Shown here: piece after piece, positions 1 through 12,217 of the stretch | Position numbering within the stretch: the first letter of the stretch is position 1 | Layout: every line of letters starts with the position of its first letter | The notes under the pieces: model-generated | Database searches by the model: none | Told to the model about the DNA's origin: nothing | Seen by the model: the letters and a program-made list of their open reading frames with translations, nothing else | Translations under genes and position numbers: made by a program | Origin: Papiliotrema nemorosa | Taxonomy: Eukaryota > Basidiomycota > Tremellomycetes > Tremellales > Rhynchogastremaceae | Length of the DNA stretch: 64,000 nucleotides | Reading direction: 5' to 3' | Assembly: GCA_032158125.1 (NCBI GenBank) | Contig: JASKOT010000003.1 | Span: forward strand, 310,001-374,000

Positions 1-503
1 GCTGGGTATCCCAGCTCAACTCGTTGGCCGACACCCCTTCCCAGGACCAGGGCTCGCCATCAGAATCTTGGGCGAAGTAACCCGAGACCAGATTGCCATC
101 CTGCAACACGCCGATGACATCTACATTGAGGAGATCCGAGCTGCAGGACTATACGACCAAATCTCGCAGGCTTTCGTCGCGTTGCTACCCGTTAAGGCGG
201 TCGGTGTAGCAGGTGATGCTCGAACATACGACCAAGTTGTCGCTGTCCGAGCTGTCTCTACCGAGGACTTTATGACTGCCGATTGGTAACTTGATCGTGC
301 CACGCATGTGTTCTTGGCTAACGGTACAGGTTTGTCTTCCCCCCTGCAGTGTTGAAGAAGATTTCATCGAGAATCACCAACGAGGTCAAGGGAGTCAACA
401 GGGTGGTCTACGATATCACTTCGAAGCCGCCAGGAACGTGAGTCGCCAAATCCAGACTTAGGTATCAATCATCGCTGACAAGCGTAGTGTCGAATGGCTG
501 TAA
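1..503 (+). CDS. GUA1: GMP synthase (glutamine-hydrolysing), C-terminal part
   Basis: This is the 3' end of the gene for GMP synthase, the cytosolic enzyme that aminates XMP to GMP in purine synthesis. Reading from base 2, exon 1 gives [16 protein letters not shown] and DFMTADW, the conserved dimerisation and XMP-binding C-terminal domain. Two introns fit exactly: 286-329 (44 bases, branch CTAAC, acceptor TACAG) and 438-487 (50 bases). The joined end reads [13 protein letters not shown], then [15 protein letters not shown], then VEWL and a stop at 501-503, which is how the family normally ends. The 5' part, with the glutamine amidotransferase and ATP-pyrophosphatase domains, lies outside the window. 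Identification is by motif memory and is very secure. Confidence 0.95.
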
Positions 504-816
504 ATTTTGTTATCTGGGCTTTGATGCAATACATATAGAACGATCCTCCACCACAAATCTGATCACACACCTCACACTGCATTCTAATTAAACTCATTCG
601 TGGGCGAAGCAGGTTAATAGGGGCAGAGTTCTTTTACTGGGTATGCCCGCAATGGCCGCAGTGGGGAGTTTGAGACTGTTCAGGAAGACTTCAAAAACTT
701 CGCGAAGGCCCGAGACTCATATATATCCTTGCATCGAGGGACGTCTTCGCCAGGACTCTGCGACCACATCTAGCACTCAGCTGCCAAATAGGTCTTGCTG
801 AGTTCTCTCGACGGCG
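504..816. other. 3' intergenic region between convergent genes
   Basis: This 313-base stretch separates the GMP synthase stop from the stop of the next, opposite-strand gene. It should hold both 3' UTRs. It has short A/T-rich patches but no clear gene. Confidence 0.5.
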
Positions 817-3080
817 CTAGCCGAAGAACAAGTTGTATCCTGTTCTCAGCGCGTTGAGGCCTCCAGCAACCTTGGCGGCCGTAGACATTCCGCTGGCTAA
901 ATTGCTGCCAACTCCAGAGAAGTAAGAGCCGAAACCACCTGTGGATTTCTCCCTCCATCCATATTTCTTGGCTTCCTGATCGACTAGAGATTGTAACGTC
1001 GCATCGTCCATGTTGGGATTGAGTAGGCTTTGATCGGTCTTTTGAGTACTCAATAGGAATCGCTGATCTTCCGCCAAGGGTGTGTTGGGGATATCATCTG
1101 GTTCATCAGCTCGTGCATCCTACAGCTACAACCGTAAAGGGCAAGGGACAACACTCACATCGGCTGATCATGGAGTCATCGAAATGTTTGGCAGCTTGTG
1201 TACGCACATTGGCCGAGATCCAGTCAGCGTGACTCATCTCATGTGCCGATTTTCCAAGTCTTGCCCAATGATCATGTCCTTGTTTTCGGAAATCGGCGAT
1301 CCTATCTTTGTCGGTAATCTCGAAGAAGGTGGACTTGTCCGGTTGTTTAGTATAGAAATCAGAGGTCAACATGCGGGAGATCTCTATCGGGTGTTTACTT
1401 CATCTGCGTCAGTATGCTCATTTGGCAGTGCGTCAGTTTGGCTCACCCTGACAGATCCATGTTCGAAGACAAGAAACCTGTCCCCGAGAGAGGGTTCGAC
1501 ATTGCTGGACCGTATACAGATCGTCTCGCAGTTTTCTGCTCCTCTGTCAACGGGTCAATGCCGTATAGCGTTTTCGCAAAGTCCTTGATTGATGCGCCGA
1601 CGGTCGGAAGGTCTTCACCTTCATTCAGCAATTCACCGCCCCAGCAGCAGAGCTTCCTCAAGGTTCCGGGATCGTTTTCCAGTCCGACTAGCTCCGTCAG
1701 CGCTACGTTCCCCCTCACACACTCGTGCTCCATGAATCTGATTGGCGGAATGGCCATCCACTTACATTCGGTTCGGACATGCGGCAACAGACTCTCAGCA
1801 TACGAAATCCGTTGAGCGCCATCAGCAGTGGAACCACCCAGAGTAGCCCATCCGGCTGCCCCTTCAGTGTGTACCAGCTGATCTATGACATTATAGGGTC
1901 TCTTGCCCTCTGCTGCAGTTTTGTGCCAAAAGTCGTACATGCCATATCTACTCCTGTTGACATTAGCCGCTGCACCCTCGTGCTCCCCGTAGTCCAACCG
2001 TCAGCTTACCTTTTTGGTCCTTCCCAGCGTTTGGGCAGCATTGATGTGCCTGGAGCTCCACTGATCGTTTGAGAACCAAGCGCGCCAGAGGAGCCTGCCA
2101 TACTATTGTTGAGAAACGTGATGCCGTTGTGGCCGTTCGTTGAATCCACCACTCTGAACGTGAAGACCTGGGTGATGTTTCCGTTAGCGTCCCGCGCGGC
2201 GGTCTCCATCGTCCGGCCACCGGTGTAAGCTTCAGATGGTATTGCGCGGAGGTCGATCTCGCAGTGTGAGTAACCTGTTTTCTCGTCCTGTTCGATACGT
2301 ATACTCTTGTCTCCCATGGTAGCGGTTGAAGTGCGAGTCGACGGGGACACATTCGAATTTGCCCCTGTCATCATCCCGGCACTCATACTCGGCTGGACGG
2401 TGCTTTGGGTTGCTTGTGATGTCGTCGGTTGGGGCATTGGCGGTAAGACTGATGGGATTGCAGCGAGGGAAGCGATTGTATCAGAATTACCTGAATTCAT
2501 CGGGACCATCCGGATCGAGCCATCGGGCATAGAAACGTATTGCAGACCACTGGACGGCTGCCGATTGTGCATCATGGACTCTGTTTGCCTTGTCAGTCTG
2601 CAGTTCAATCCGTAGACGTGAACACTTACGCTGGTAATCCCTCACAGCATCCATTGCCAGACGCTTTGCTTGACCCACTGTCGTAGCAGAATTATCGAAT
2701 CTTTGCTGTGTCTCGGCATCGGTAGGGGCAGTGGTCGTTTTTCCCCTCACTGCGTCTGACAATCTACCCCAGAATCCACGCTTGGATGTCTCCGTGGAGA
2801 AAGGTTTACCTGTTTTTGGGTCAATAGGCGAGAGTATATCCGACAAATTATTGATTTGTTGACTTGTCTGCGATTGTGATGTCACACCACTTTTATCCCC
2901 AGTCACCATCTCAGAGACCTTGAGCCACGTATTATTCGTGTTGCCGGGGTAAGAGCTAGGCTGCCAGTATGATTGACTGCCTACTCCCGAGGGAACGTAA
3001 GATGAAGGATGGACAAAGCTCGGCTGATACCCTGGAAAGCTTGCGCCAGTGGGATTAGTGGAGCCTCCGAACATTGACAT
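817..3080 (-). CDS. Hypothetical Ser/Pro-rich protein, five coding exons
   Basis: I do not recognise this protein. The first in-frame ATG is at 3080. About 150 N-terminal residues are rich in Ser, Pro, Tyr and Gly (for example GYQPSFVHPSSYVPSG). A more ordered middle part follows, with YGMYDFWHKTAAEGKRPYN and RTECKWMAIPPIRFMEHE, and the C-terminus is Gly/Ala-rich, ending NALRTGYNLFFG. Exons break near 2630, 2014, 1451 and 1158 at sites such as GTAAGT and GTGAGT, and the frames join if modest acceptors are used for the last two introns. The same frame stays open upstream to about 3327 without any ATG, so the true N-terminus is uncertain. Secure as a gene, unknown in function; probably intracellular, since no signal peptide is visible at this start. 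Confidence 0.7.
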
Positions 3081-3327
3081 GTTGATTTGATCTATATGAG
3101 TTTTGTTAGGATCGAATGTATCCGAGGTTGTGGGTGTAGGAGGTGAGAAGGAATCGAGGGGAGAGTGGGAAGGTTTGGCGTGGAAAAAGGTGTTGTCGAA
3201 AGCGTCAAAAGTGGGTAGCTTATCGCTGGGGAGAGAGGAGCTGAACAGGCCTGGGGCGCTGAAGCCTCTATCAAGGATGGATTGGCCTAGGCCACTTGGC
3301 CCGGCACCCGAGGAGTAGTAGGATATA

Positions 3328-4136
3328 GTGTCTCAGTCCCGGTAATCGAGGTCGATTACTGGGACGTAGACGATAGAGGAGAGTTGTGAAGTTTGGCCAG
3401 GGAAGGAAGCCGGCGCAGTGAATGACGACGCGATACAGCTAGCTAGGCTTGTATGGCAATACGACGGGGTCGACCAGATGGAGGTTGGTGCCCCGACCCA
3501 GTGACGATGGGAAAGTCCTACTCGATGAGGGAACCCGCGCTGTCGTGCGCCGTGTAAGCTGTAAGCTGCTAGGTTGTGCAGTGTATCGAGGCTCAGATGT
3601 TGTGTAGTCAGGGATGTCGGAGTTGTAAGCAAGGGGTGAAGCAAGGTCACGGTGTGTCGGGGGAAGTCAAGTGGGTGGATGTAGAGAAATCTCCCCTACA
3701 ACCCTCGACATCCATCCTTGTTGTCTCCCAATGGGCCCAGTGGCCACCGCCTGACCGTACATGCTGGAACGCTCTGGTAAGGGGGTCGCTATGGAGCTGA
3801 CAGTCAAAGGATGCTGAAAGGTGGGTGCAAGTCGAAACTCCCAACTGGAGCAGACCGCGTCGACGCGTGAGGTTCATTCACTCGTGGCCTATAAGACGCC
3901 CTTCTTCCATGATGGAGTGTTGCCTTTGTAACACTTCAAGAATTCGCTGTACCCTCCCCCAAGGGCTTTGATCTGATATTCAAGCGATAAAGCAAGGCCT
4001 CGACGTGATCGATCGGCCTTGCCGCGTTGAGAATCGGCAGACACGAGGCTGCCGCATTTCGCCCCCCTCGACTCGGAGGAAGCTGATGCGTGCTTTTTTC
4101 TCTTCTTACCATCACCTTCTTTCCCAAGCCCACACA
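3328..4136. other. Intergenic region with probable divergent promoters
   Basis: No convincing gene is seen. The minus strand has no ATG in any frame from 3081 to roughly 3530, as expected of a 5' leader depleted of upstream starts. Short open frames here have no recognisable content. A CCTATAAGA element sits at about 3888. Confidence 0.4.
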
Positions 4137-4690
4137 ATGTTGACTGACCAGCTCGATGACAGTCTGAAGCATTGCGCTCCCGCCGTGCCGTTTGGAACGA
4201 TCGACAACACCCCTACCCTGCACGAGTTCATTTCAGCATTTGGCACTCTCGCGAACATCTTCGGGAACAACGGTGATACTATGCCCATGGAGATTCAGAG
4301 CGATGTGAATGACTCCAGGAAGACTTCTTCGAGGCATCCTCCGATCCATGTCGTTCGATCGGCACTTCAACGGTATCTGCCTGTGGACCTTTGTCGATGA
4401 TATCAAACCTGAACGGAAAATCCCTTTCCTCAAAGCTGTGTTTGAGGAAGACATTATCATACTGTAGAGCAGTTCCTTCGAATCCGACAATCGATGGGAA
4501 GAATTGCTGATGCGTTTGGCCCCGCCTCTTTCAATTAATCTGTCGTGAGTGCTGCACCAAGCACTTCTGACACTGTACTTTTCAAGACGTGCTTACGATA
4601 TAGCCTGGCTGCTACAGATGTCTAAAGCGTGACATGAAGAAGCTGGGACAGCTGGATCGCACAGCAAGGAGTTACGGGTTTTTCTACTTT
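4137..4690 (+). CDS. Doubtful multi-exon gene or decayed gene
   Basis: Several protein-like stretches lie in order on this strand. The first begins at ATG 4137 and includes LHEFISAFGTLANIFGNNG. A plausible 46-base intron (GTGATA...CTCCAG, ending at about 4319) leads to LLRGILRSMSFDRHFNG and CLWTFVDDIKPERKIPFLKA. That frame then meets TAG at about 4465, but continues open as FESDNRWEELLMRLAPPLSI up to a GTGAGT donor near 4545. A third block, CLKRDMKKLGQLDRTARSYG, follows at 4620-4680. If unspliced, the first block faintly recalls the N-terminal helix of glycolipid-transfer proteins (F-x-L-x-IF-G then QSD), but the later blocks do not support this. It may be a pseudogene, a fast-evolving gene, or chance. 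Confidence 0.25.
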
Positions 4691-5447
4691 GGGTAGAATA
4701 CTTTTTCTGATTACCTGATATGCCATCATACAACGAGGTACATGTAGGCGTTGGTGGGTCATCGATGAGGAGCAGATGAAAGTTGCTGTCCGCACGGACC
4801 ATATGGGACCTGCCTGCAGCTGATGCGTGACGGTTGAAGAACTTTCCAGCATACAGCCCAGAACATACGGTACACTATGAGTGAGTTTGCCACTAGAGGG
4901 GAAGAAGCCATGGGTGAAAGAATGCGCCGCTACGTTGGGGTGAGACTACGCTGACGAATGTAAGGTGAATGAAGCTGAAAGGGGACGATTGGCATAGCTT
5001 TGTGTTTCATGGTTGCCGTTTGTCACAAAGTACTTCCATGTATTCGTGCCTGTTACCGACCAATGCCAAAAGGCAAATACGCCATCATCATTGGGCTTGA
5101 GTTTCGATAGGTACAATACGTGTACATTTACCCGGTCTCAGAGCCCCGGCTCAAATGAATGGTCTTTGGCTTCTCCAGGTCATCAAGACGAGACGGCAAC
5201 GATCGAGATGGCGTTCCGTTTGACCTAGCAGCGATGAGGAGTCTCTATGTCTGAAGCCATGTTTCCACACAGTGTGGGATCTTGATCAGAAGTTTGGGCT
5301 CTCGAATCAAGCGACCGTTGTGACTCTTTGCGAAGACAACTGTGAAGTCAACGACCTGGTGCATCGGTTAACAACATCTCAATACAACTCGTGCCCGATC
5401 GTTCCTATCCCAATGATAAGATACAACTCGCGCATTAGCCATTCTGA
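4691..5447. other. Intergenic region, no clear gene
   Basis: Short open frames occur on the plus strand, such as 5013-5228 and 5272-5574. The second overlaps the coding end of ATG4 on the other strand. None shows a recognisable family or a clean splice pattern. A short coding-like run at 4754-4825 (WVIDEEQMKVAVRTDHMGP) may belong to the doubtful gene upstream. Confidence 0.35.
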
Positions 5448-8400
5448 TTACAACACGCTGCTTCCATTAGGTGCTTCGCCTTCCTTCCTCGGACGGACCC
5501 ATGACTCAGTCTCTGTCCCCTCAACCTCGGAGCCCTCTTTTGCCAGAGGAACAGGAGGTGGGCGTCTCGTATGACTCCCCGCCCAATCCCCCAGTGCACC
5601 CTGACTAGGCGTAGATTTCAACTCTTCTTCCCATTCTTCATCTCTATCCTCAGACTGTTTCCGAGGTATATCCATAGGCCGCAATGTCGCAGCAGACTCG
5701 TCGCCATTTCCGATGACGGTCTCCGCCATATCGTCGTTAAGTTCATCCATGTCTGGTTCAGAGACAGATTCCAGACCCGTCTCATCGTCATCGTCCCATG
5801 TAGGCGGCTCATCCTGGACCGTGAAGATCTTCTGAGGCAGCTGCATGGTCAGCTGATGACACAGCCAGATCAAGCCTTGAAGTACTCACCGCCTTGACTC
5901 GGTCGCAGAAGTCGTCGAAATCGTCTTGGCTCGTAATCAGGAAACCAAGCAGCATACTAGGGTCAAGACCGCTCAGCGGCATCTTTTTGACCTTTTCACA
6001 GTGAAATGTCCGCAGCGCTACTTCCGGGTAGGCGTTTGCATACCACATTGTCCTCGGATCAACGGGAAGTTGAGTTGCCGGTTGCTCGCTCGTCGAACAG
6101 TCTGGGGGAACGACGAAAGGATCGCTCGGGGAAGCGGGCGGAGGCATTGGTCTGGGCGACGCCACGGCACGGAATTGGCGAAGGGATCCATCTATGGCAT
6201 GCGCGCTAAGTCGCTTTGCTTGAGGAGACGACTTCATCGCGCTCTTGCGTCTGCCTTCAAACGAAGAGGTGTCAGAACCAGAGACATCCGAGACATCATC
6301 CACATCAACCACGTCCAACGTGTACGACAGTCCAGCCGATCTGTCGACCACCACCGGGTCATCCTCCCCTGCACCAGACTGAACGATCTCATCCTTGTGT
6401 GGCGGAGCCGGTGGGACTTCGAGGGGGATGGCCGGTCGAGTGAAGTGTGGATCCAAGTAGAAAAGAGAATTCGCCTGGCTCGCTACAAAGTAGTATGACG
6501 AGGACGGCCGACCACCAGCTATACCGACAGATTGTGGGAATGTGAAAAGAGCCTTAGAAGATTATCACGTTGCCCTCTTCACGTAAAGGTAAGCTCACCT
6601 TGACGCTTTCATAATATATTGGGTTTACACCGTCCAGACCCAGCCTCATGCCGATCAGTACCAAGACAGCCTTAGATCCCCAAGATCCGCCTCCCCGACT
6701 GGACGAAGACTTTGGTCTTTCTTCGGCCCAGCCCTCTGCAGAGAGCTGGGAAGCTGTAATAACATCCGATTTGTATATGATGCTATCCGCCGCCGTCGCA
6801 ACTGCAAGGCCGCAGAGCGGGAACGAGTTTCCCAGTGTCCTGTTCGTCAGTTTCGTCGTCTCCCGAAACTCACTTGAGAGCCCCTGCGGCTGTACTCGGG
6901 CCAAACCATTCCCCGACCTCTTTCCCAAGCTCTTTGCCAATCAAGGCCATGCGATGTACGCTGAACGGACAGAGAGGCGAAGGATCATCGAGGAACCATG
7001 ACATGATCTTGACATATGTGGAATAGGCTTCTAGTTCTGCGAGCTGCTTGGGCGTCGTAGGTGTAGTCGTTGGCTTAATTGGCGGTAGCCTCCAGTCTGC
7101 TAGTCAGCTACGAGCGAACCTCAGCATCCAATGACTCACGTCTGCCGAGATGCAGGTGTATCAGAGCGTTCGCTAGCATACTTTGCCCCGTTCTGAGCAT
7201 ACAACCCCATCCCGCATCACTCGTCAGACCACCCTCTGCGCGAGACCAGCCCCAGGGAGATGTAGACATGCGAGATTGTGGGACATTGTAGGACGAAGGG
7301 ATGGGCAGGTTCGAGGCAACATCGGTGGGAGGGGCGAAAGCAGAGTAGTATGCCTCGGCCGAAGGTATGAGTAGGTTGTTGGGAAGGGAGACGATGGGAG
7401 CGTATTGTGATCGATACGTGCACCATACCCGTGACCTGAAATCATCGTAGACTGTACTTTAGCGGTGGAGTTTCAACGCTCGTAATTTCCACTCACACTG
7501 GTCCGGCCACTTGACGATCTCCTTATCTGGCTTAGCCTTCTTGCCTTTGCCCGGACTATCTGTGATCATGGCCTTTTCGCCCTCTTTCGTTGGCGACGCA
7601 ATGGCAGCAGGTAAAGCCAGGGATAACGTCGAGCCAGAGAATAGATTTCCGAGACCTTTGGCAGGTGGAGAGGTAGGCTGAGAGTCTTTGCGCTTCCAAG
7701 TAGGGGGTCGCAGACTTCCTTGATCGCCTTTGCTCGGTGGTGATGGCTTGCCCGATGAACTGGAACCCTGTCTCACTTTTTCCAGCTCTTCCACTCCTTC
7801 GGCCAACAAAGGTGTCGATGATTCGCTGGGCGTGCTTGGCCTCCATCCGGGATGAGGGGAACCCATGACCCAAATGGTATCTGGACACTTGTCAGGTGTA
7901 GCCTCCGAGTCCAGCAGATGCCTGACACCGTCGACCGCGCGTTGACGAGCTGCATTCAAGAACGACGCCGCGGCCGAGGCGGGTTTTCTTTGCGGGGACG
8001 AGTTCTGTGGATCGAGAGGAGCTGCTGAGACGGATGTTGTCGATGATGATGGGAGGAGATGAGAGAACCAGGTGGATACTCGGGAAGGGAATGCTGAGGA
8101 TGTTTCAGGAACTGAGCTGGGTTGGGGCAAAGCATTTCGTGAGAGCGTAGGAACAGAAGCACTCAGGTTGGACGCTTGACGGTGAGGAATGGGAAGATGG
8201 GAGATCTCGGTGGGTGAATCGTATGTCGAGCTGGACCCGGAGCGGATAGTCCTAGGCGGTGGTGCTTGCCATGAGCCGCTAGACTCTTGGGACATGCGTC
8301 GAGAATGACTTGAACGGGGAGACTTCTGACGTGAAGAGCTGGAAGACGGTCGGCCCAGGGAGAATGGTCGAGAAGATGAGGAATCGCCGGATGCAATGGA

Positions 8401-8958
8401 TGAAGAGTGGGAATTTTGGCGACTGCTGGAAGGTAGCTGCAATGACGTTCCAATATCTGGTGACACTGCACCCGAGCCAGCAGAGTCCTTATCCCTCGAA
8501 GACCTCGCGAACAGCTGAGAAGTCTTCTTCGCCAAACCTCTGCCTCTTCCACCTTTCTTTTTCTCCTTGTCTTCCTGACGTGGTACTTCCGTCAACTGCG
8601 AGTCGAACAAAGGCGGCGTGAGCTCCTCCTGAGCCATCCGGGCTTCACTCCCTCTTCGGACCGGCAAGCTCCCTCCTTCAATCAGCCAGTCATCTTCTAC
8701 TTCTTCACCGTCTTGGATGCTGCCTTGGCGTTTATGACTCTTTTCTCTGCCTTTGTTACGGCCAATCTTGAACTTGTTGGATGTTGAATGACGATGTCGG
8801 GGCGGGGGAACGCGGTCAGGGGGAGGAGGTTGAGGGAGGTTGGAGGTATGACGGGACGATGAAGCTTGAGATGCTTGCGATGGGAGGGAAGAAGGAGACA
8901 AAGGAGAAGAGTTGGACGATGAAGAGAGTGTATCAGGCGGAAAGGTAGCACCAGACAT
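5448..8958 (-). CDS. ATG4: Cysteine protease ATG4 (autophagy)
   Basis: ATG4 is the cytosolic C54 peptidase that trims ATG8 before lipidation and releases it from membranes afterwards. The first exon (8958 to about 7500) encodes about 490 residues of Ser/Pro-rich disorder, with a conserved patch [16 protein letters not shown]. After an intron whose splice restores [18 protein letters not shown], the catalytic core follows: [18 protein letters not shown], with the nucleophile Cys codon at 7203-7201; [26 protein letters not shown]; and [13 protein letters not shown] then [10 protein letters not shown], carrying the catalytic Asp and His. The C-terminal core ends [18 protein letters not shown] last exon adds an acidic tail ([20 protein letters not shown]). 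The long N-terminal extension resembles other tremellomycete ATG4 proteins. All three catalytic residues are present. Confidence 0.95.
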
Positions 8959-10006
8959 GGCGATATGATAACGGTGATGATAACGGTTTGTTGTTGTCAG
9001 GCGAGCTGAGCTTCATCAGCGGTGTTCCGCCACTGCTATGCTAGTCCTGCAAAGGGCTCACTCCAAGCTAAAGCATCTCCACCTTGAACGTGAAGTGGCG
9101 GTCAGGCCTCGTGAAGCGTTTCGCGTACACTTTTAGAATGAATCGAGGTGAATCAGGCGCGATGGCAGTGAGCAATCCCTATCTCGCAGATATCCGGGGT
9201 AAGACTCGGTCACGTCTTCAGGTCAAGAATCGTTTGTAATCGTGGCGTGTCGTCAGATCAGTCGTTTCCGTTCGTGCAATGTTTAGTCGTTGCTCGCGTT
9301 GATGCTGTATAGGTGTAGGTCGGGATGTGCTGTCGAGGTATACTTCTCCCCCGTTGATGCAATCATCATCGCTTGAGCGAAGCGGGTGTCGACGTGAAGC
9401 ATGGCAGAGCGGCTCTCGCCGCTGCACCTACTGGTGGCAATGGGATATGCATCCCTCGTCGTTGTTGTCCAAATCTTTAACATGCACGGGACAGGGATGG
9501 GAAGCTGCTTGCCATTCAGCCACATGCAGGCCTGATCAGCAACATTTCTACCGAAGCATCGGGAGACGTGTATGGAGCGAGGTCTCACCGTTGCAAGCGA
9601 TTATCTGCGATCTGGACCTGCTGCTTTCGTTGTGCCGACTCACTCGCGGGCATCGGTGTCAGGGACCCACGAGGAGCAGTCATAATAGTGGCGTCAGCAT
9701 TGATTCTGTTTGACTAGCTTCGGCTAAGACGTCTCTGGCGTCGAAGGGGCATGTCGACGAGTGCTCTTCCGCGTGGCTCCAATTCCGACGTAACAACTGT
9801 GTCGAGTATTCCCGGATCGGTGTTTTTGTTATGACGAATGAGACTTCGGCGGCCGCACCATACCCATTTTTCTCACCACCGTCGGCGCAAAGTATCATTG
9901 CATCGCTCCATGGTGCAGCATGTATAAATGAACCCCATGATTGGGGACAGGAACGATGTATTCCCATATTTCTGACGCATCTTGACACAAGAGCATTCGA
10001 TCGACC
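8959..10006. other. Divergent promoter region between ATG4 and an MFS gene
   Basis: This 1.05-kb stretch lies between two divergently transcribed genes. Small open frames on both strands look random. The right end carries a TATA box for the MFS gene, listed separately. Confidence 0.5.
9923..9928 (+). promoter_or_regulatory. Probable TATA box of the MFS gene
   Basis: TATAAA lies 79 bases before the ATG at 10007, a suitable distance for a fungal TATA element with a short leader. Confidence 0.5.
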
Positions 10007-11874
10007 ATGTCGACAATACATCGGGATAGCTCTACCAGCACGGTGACAAACCACTTTGACTCCCTCCGACGACTCCCTTGGCGTCTACACGTGACTCCAG
10101 GCGATGAGATTGTCAACAACAGTTATGAAGGGCAGGGTACAGAGGAATCACCGTATATCGTGGATTGGTTGAAGGAGGATCCGGAGAATCCGATGACCTG
10201 GACTCAGAAATACAAATGGTCGGTCACTCTGACCGTGGCGTTGTCGACTCTGGCTGTCGCGATGGCTTCTAGTACTCTGTGAGTATCGCTCAGACCCTGC
10301 TTCGCCAAGCTAATCAATCAGATCTGCGGCTGAGAGGTCCATCGAAGAGACTTTCGGCGTCTACCCTATCCAAGTCTATGTCATGGTCACCTCTGGTTTC
10401 GTCCTTGGTTTCGTCATTGGTCCATTATTATGGGCCCCCATGTCCGAGGTCTACGGTCGTCGAAACTTGTTCATCTTCACCTACATCCTCTTCACAATCT
10501 TCAACGGAGCCGTCGTTGCCAGTCAAAACGTATGGACTTTGATTATTCTGCGTTTCCTCGCTGGAACAGCCGGATCGTCCCCCTTGACCAATGCTGGAGG
10601 AACAGTTTCCGATGTCTTCAGTGCCAAACAAAGAGGTCTGGGAATGGCAGTCTTTGCGGCTGCTCCTTTCTTGGGTCCAGCTGTCGGTCCTATCGTGAGT
10701 GCTCCTTTTTATCTGCAAGTGTCTGCGCAGTGCGCTAACATTCTCAGGTCGGTGGATTCCTGGGCGAAGCAGGGGGATGGCGATGGGTCGCAGCTCTTGT
10801 CGCCATCTTCTGCGCCATCCTCACCGTTGCCGGAGCAATCTTCATCCCCGAGACCTACGCTCCTGTCCTACTCCGAGCTCGAGCTGAAAGATTGAGCAAA
10901 GCGACGGGGAAGAACTATCGAAGCAAATACGAAAAGGACAAGCCAATGGTTATCAAGCAGCTGTTCAAGCAGGCCATCATTCGACCATGGGATTTGTTGT
11001 TCAGAGAACCCATCGTTATTCTCCTCTCCCTCTATCTCGCCATCGTCTACGCGACTCTCTATGTAAGTCTGATCATTTTGGATCGAGCTGACAGCAGATG
11101 CTCTTCGGCGCTTTCCCCATTGTCTTCCAGCAAGAACGAGGATGGTCTCCCGGTATCGGAGGTCTTGCCTTCTTGGGTGTCTTGGTTGGCTTCATGATCG
11201 CCTTGGCATACACGGTCGCGTTCGAGAATCCTCGATACGCTAAGAAGCTTTCTGCTGAAGGATGGCTTCCGCCAGAGCAGCGACTACCGCCTGCCATCAT
11301 TGGTGGTATTCTTCTCCCAATCGTGAGTCGTCTTTCAAGACAGCGCCAGCTTCAGTACTGACTATCAGGGCTTGTTCAGTTTCGCCTGGACCGCTGCTCC
11401 TGCCAGGATACACTGGATCGCACCCATCATTTGCTCCGCGCCGTTCGGTTGCGGTATGGTCCTCGTTTTCCTCAGTTGTTTCAACTACCTAATCGACTCT
11501 TACCTCCTTTTCGCCGCCTCTGTCCTCGCTGCCAACTCGGTGATTCGATCACTTTTCGGAGTCGGGTGAGTTTGCGCATACCTGCATGGTTCATCGCGCT
11601 GACCGCGATAGATTCCCGCTGTTCGTCTCACCGATGTTCAACAATTTGGGTATCAACTGGGCATGTACCCTGATCGCCTTCTTGGCCCTCGCTTGTGCCC
11701 CCATGCCAATGTGAGTTACTGTCCCCTTGGTGACATAGACTGTCTCTAATATACAGCGCATTCTTCTTCTACGGACCCAAAATCAGGCGAATGTCCAAAT
11801 ACGCCAGAGAAGCCGATGACATGGGACAACAGCTCCGAGCTCAGGCTCAACAGCAGAAGAAAGGAGACGCTTAA
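10007..11874 (+). CDS. MFS multidrug/polyamine-type transporter (DHA1 family)
   Basis: A 12-helix plasma-membrane proton antiporter, probably exporting drugs or polyamines. A cytosolic N-terminus of about 65 residues ends [14 protein letters not shown], the typical signature of fungal DHA1 (FLU1/TPO1-like) proteins. It is followed by motif A in loop 2-3 ([14 protein letters not shown]), an acidic/aromatic [14 protein letters not shown] segment, and the antiporter motif C ([21 protein letters not shown]). The central loop before helix 7 ([18 protein letters not shown]) is also typical. Helices 7 to 12 run through SFAWTAAP and [19 protein letters not shown] to a short charged tail ending QQQKKGDA. 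Six or so short introns (for example after 10278, 10694, 11062, 11322) restore the frame. The substrate cannot be told from sequence. Confidence 0.9.
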
Positions 11875-12217
11875 AGAAGGATGCCACCGCGGAAGCATCA
11901 AGGCAGCTTTCTCTCTGGATGATAGACTACCGAAGACAATGAGGGCGGATAGCAGAGTGTAGAGAAAAGAAAGAAGCCATAGATACAGCATCATAATATA
12001 GACCAGACTGTAACGACTGACACATGCCCGCATATGTATCTACCTCGCAATATTGTTCATCCCAACTCGTGCAGACCCACATGGGCCACATCTGACAAGC
12101 GGTACCCGCGCGACTGTGCAGTAAGAATACATCTAGCTAGTCATACAGGATACAAGGACGCTCTTCTGCTTGGACTTTACCCACTCATTCTTCCTTCGCA
12201 TGCCACTTCAACACCTT
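11875..12217. other. 3' region between convergent genes
   Basis: The MFS gene and the Met/Gly-rich gene end towards each other here. It probably contains both 3' UTRs. No gene seen. Confidence 0.5.

Noticed and set aside
5272..5574. Plus-strand open frame of 100 codons
   Set aside because: It overlaps the coding C-terminus of ATG4 on the other strand and has no splice or family support.
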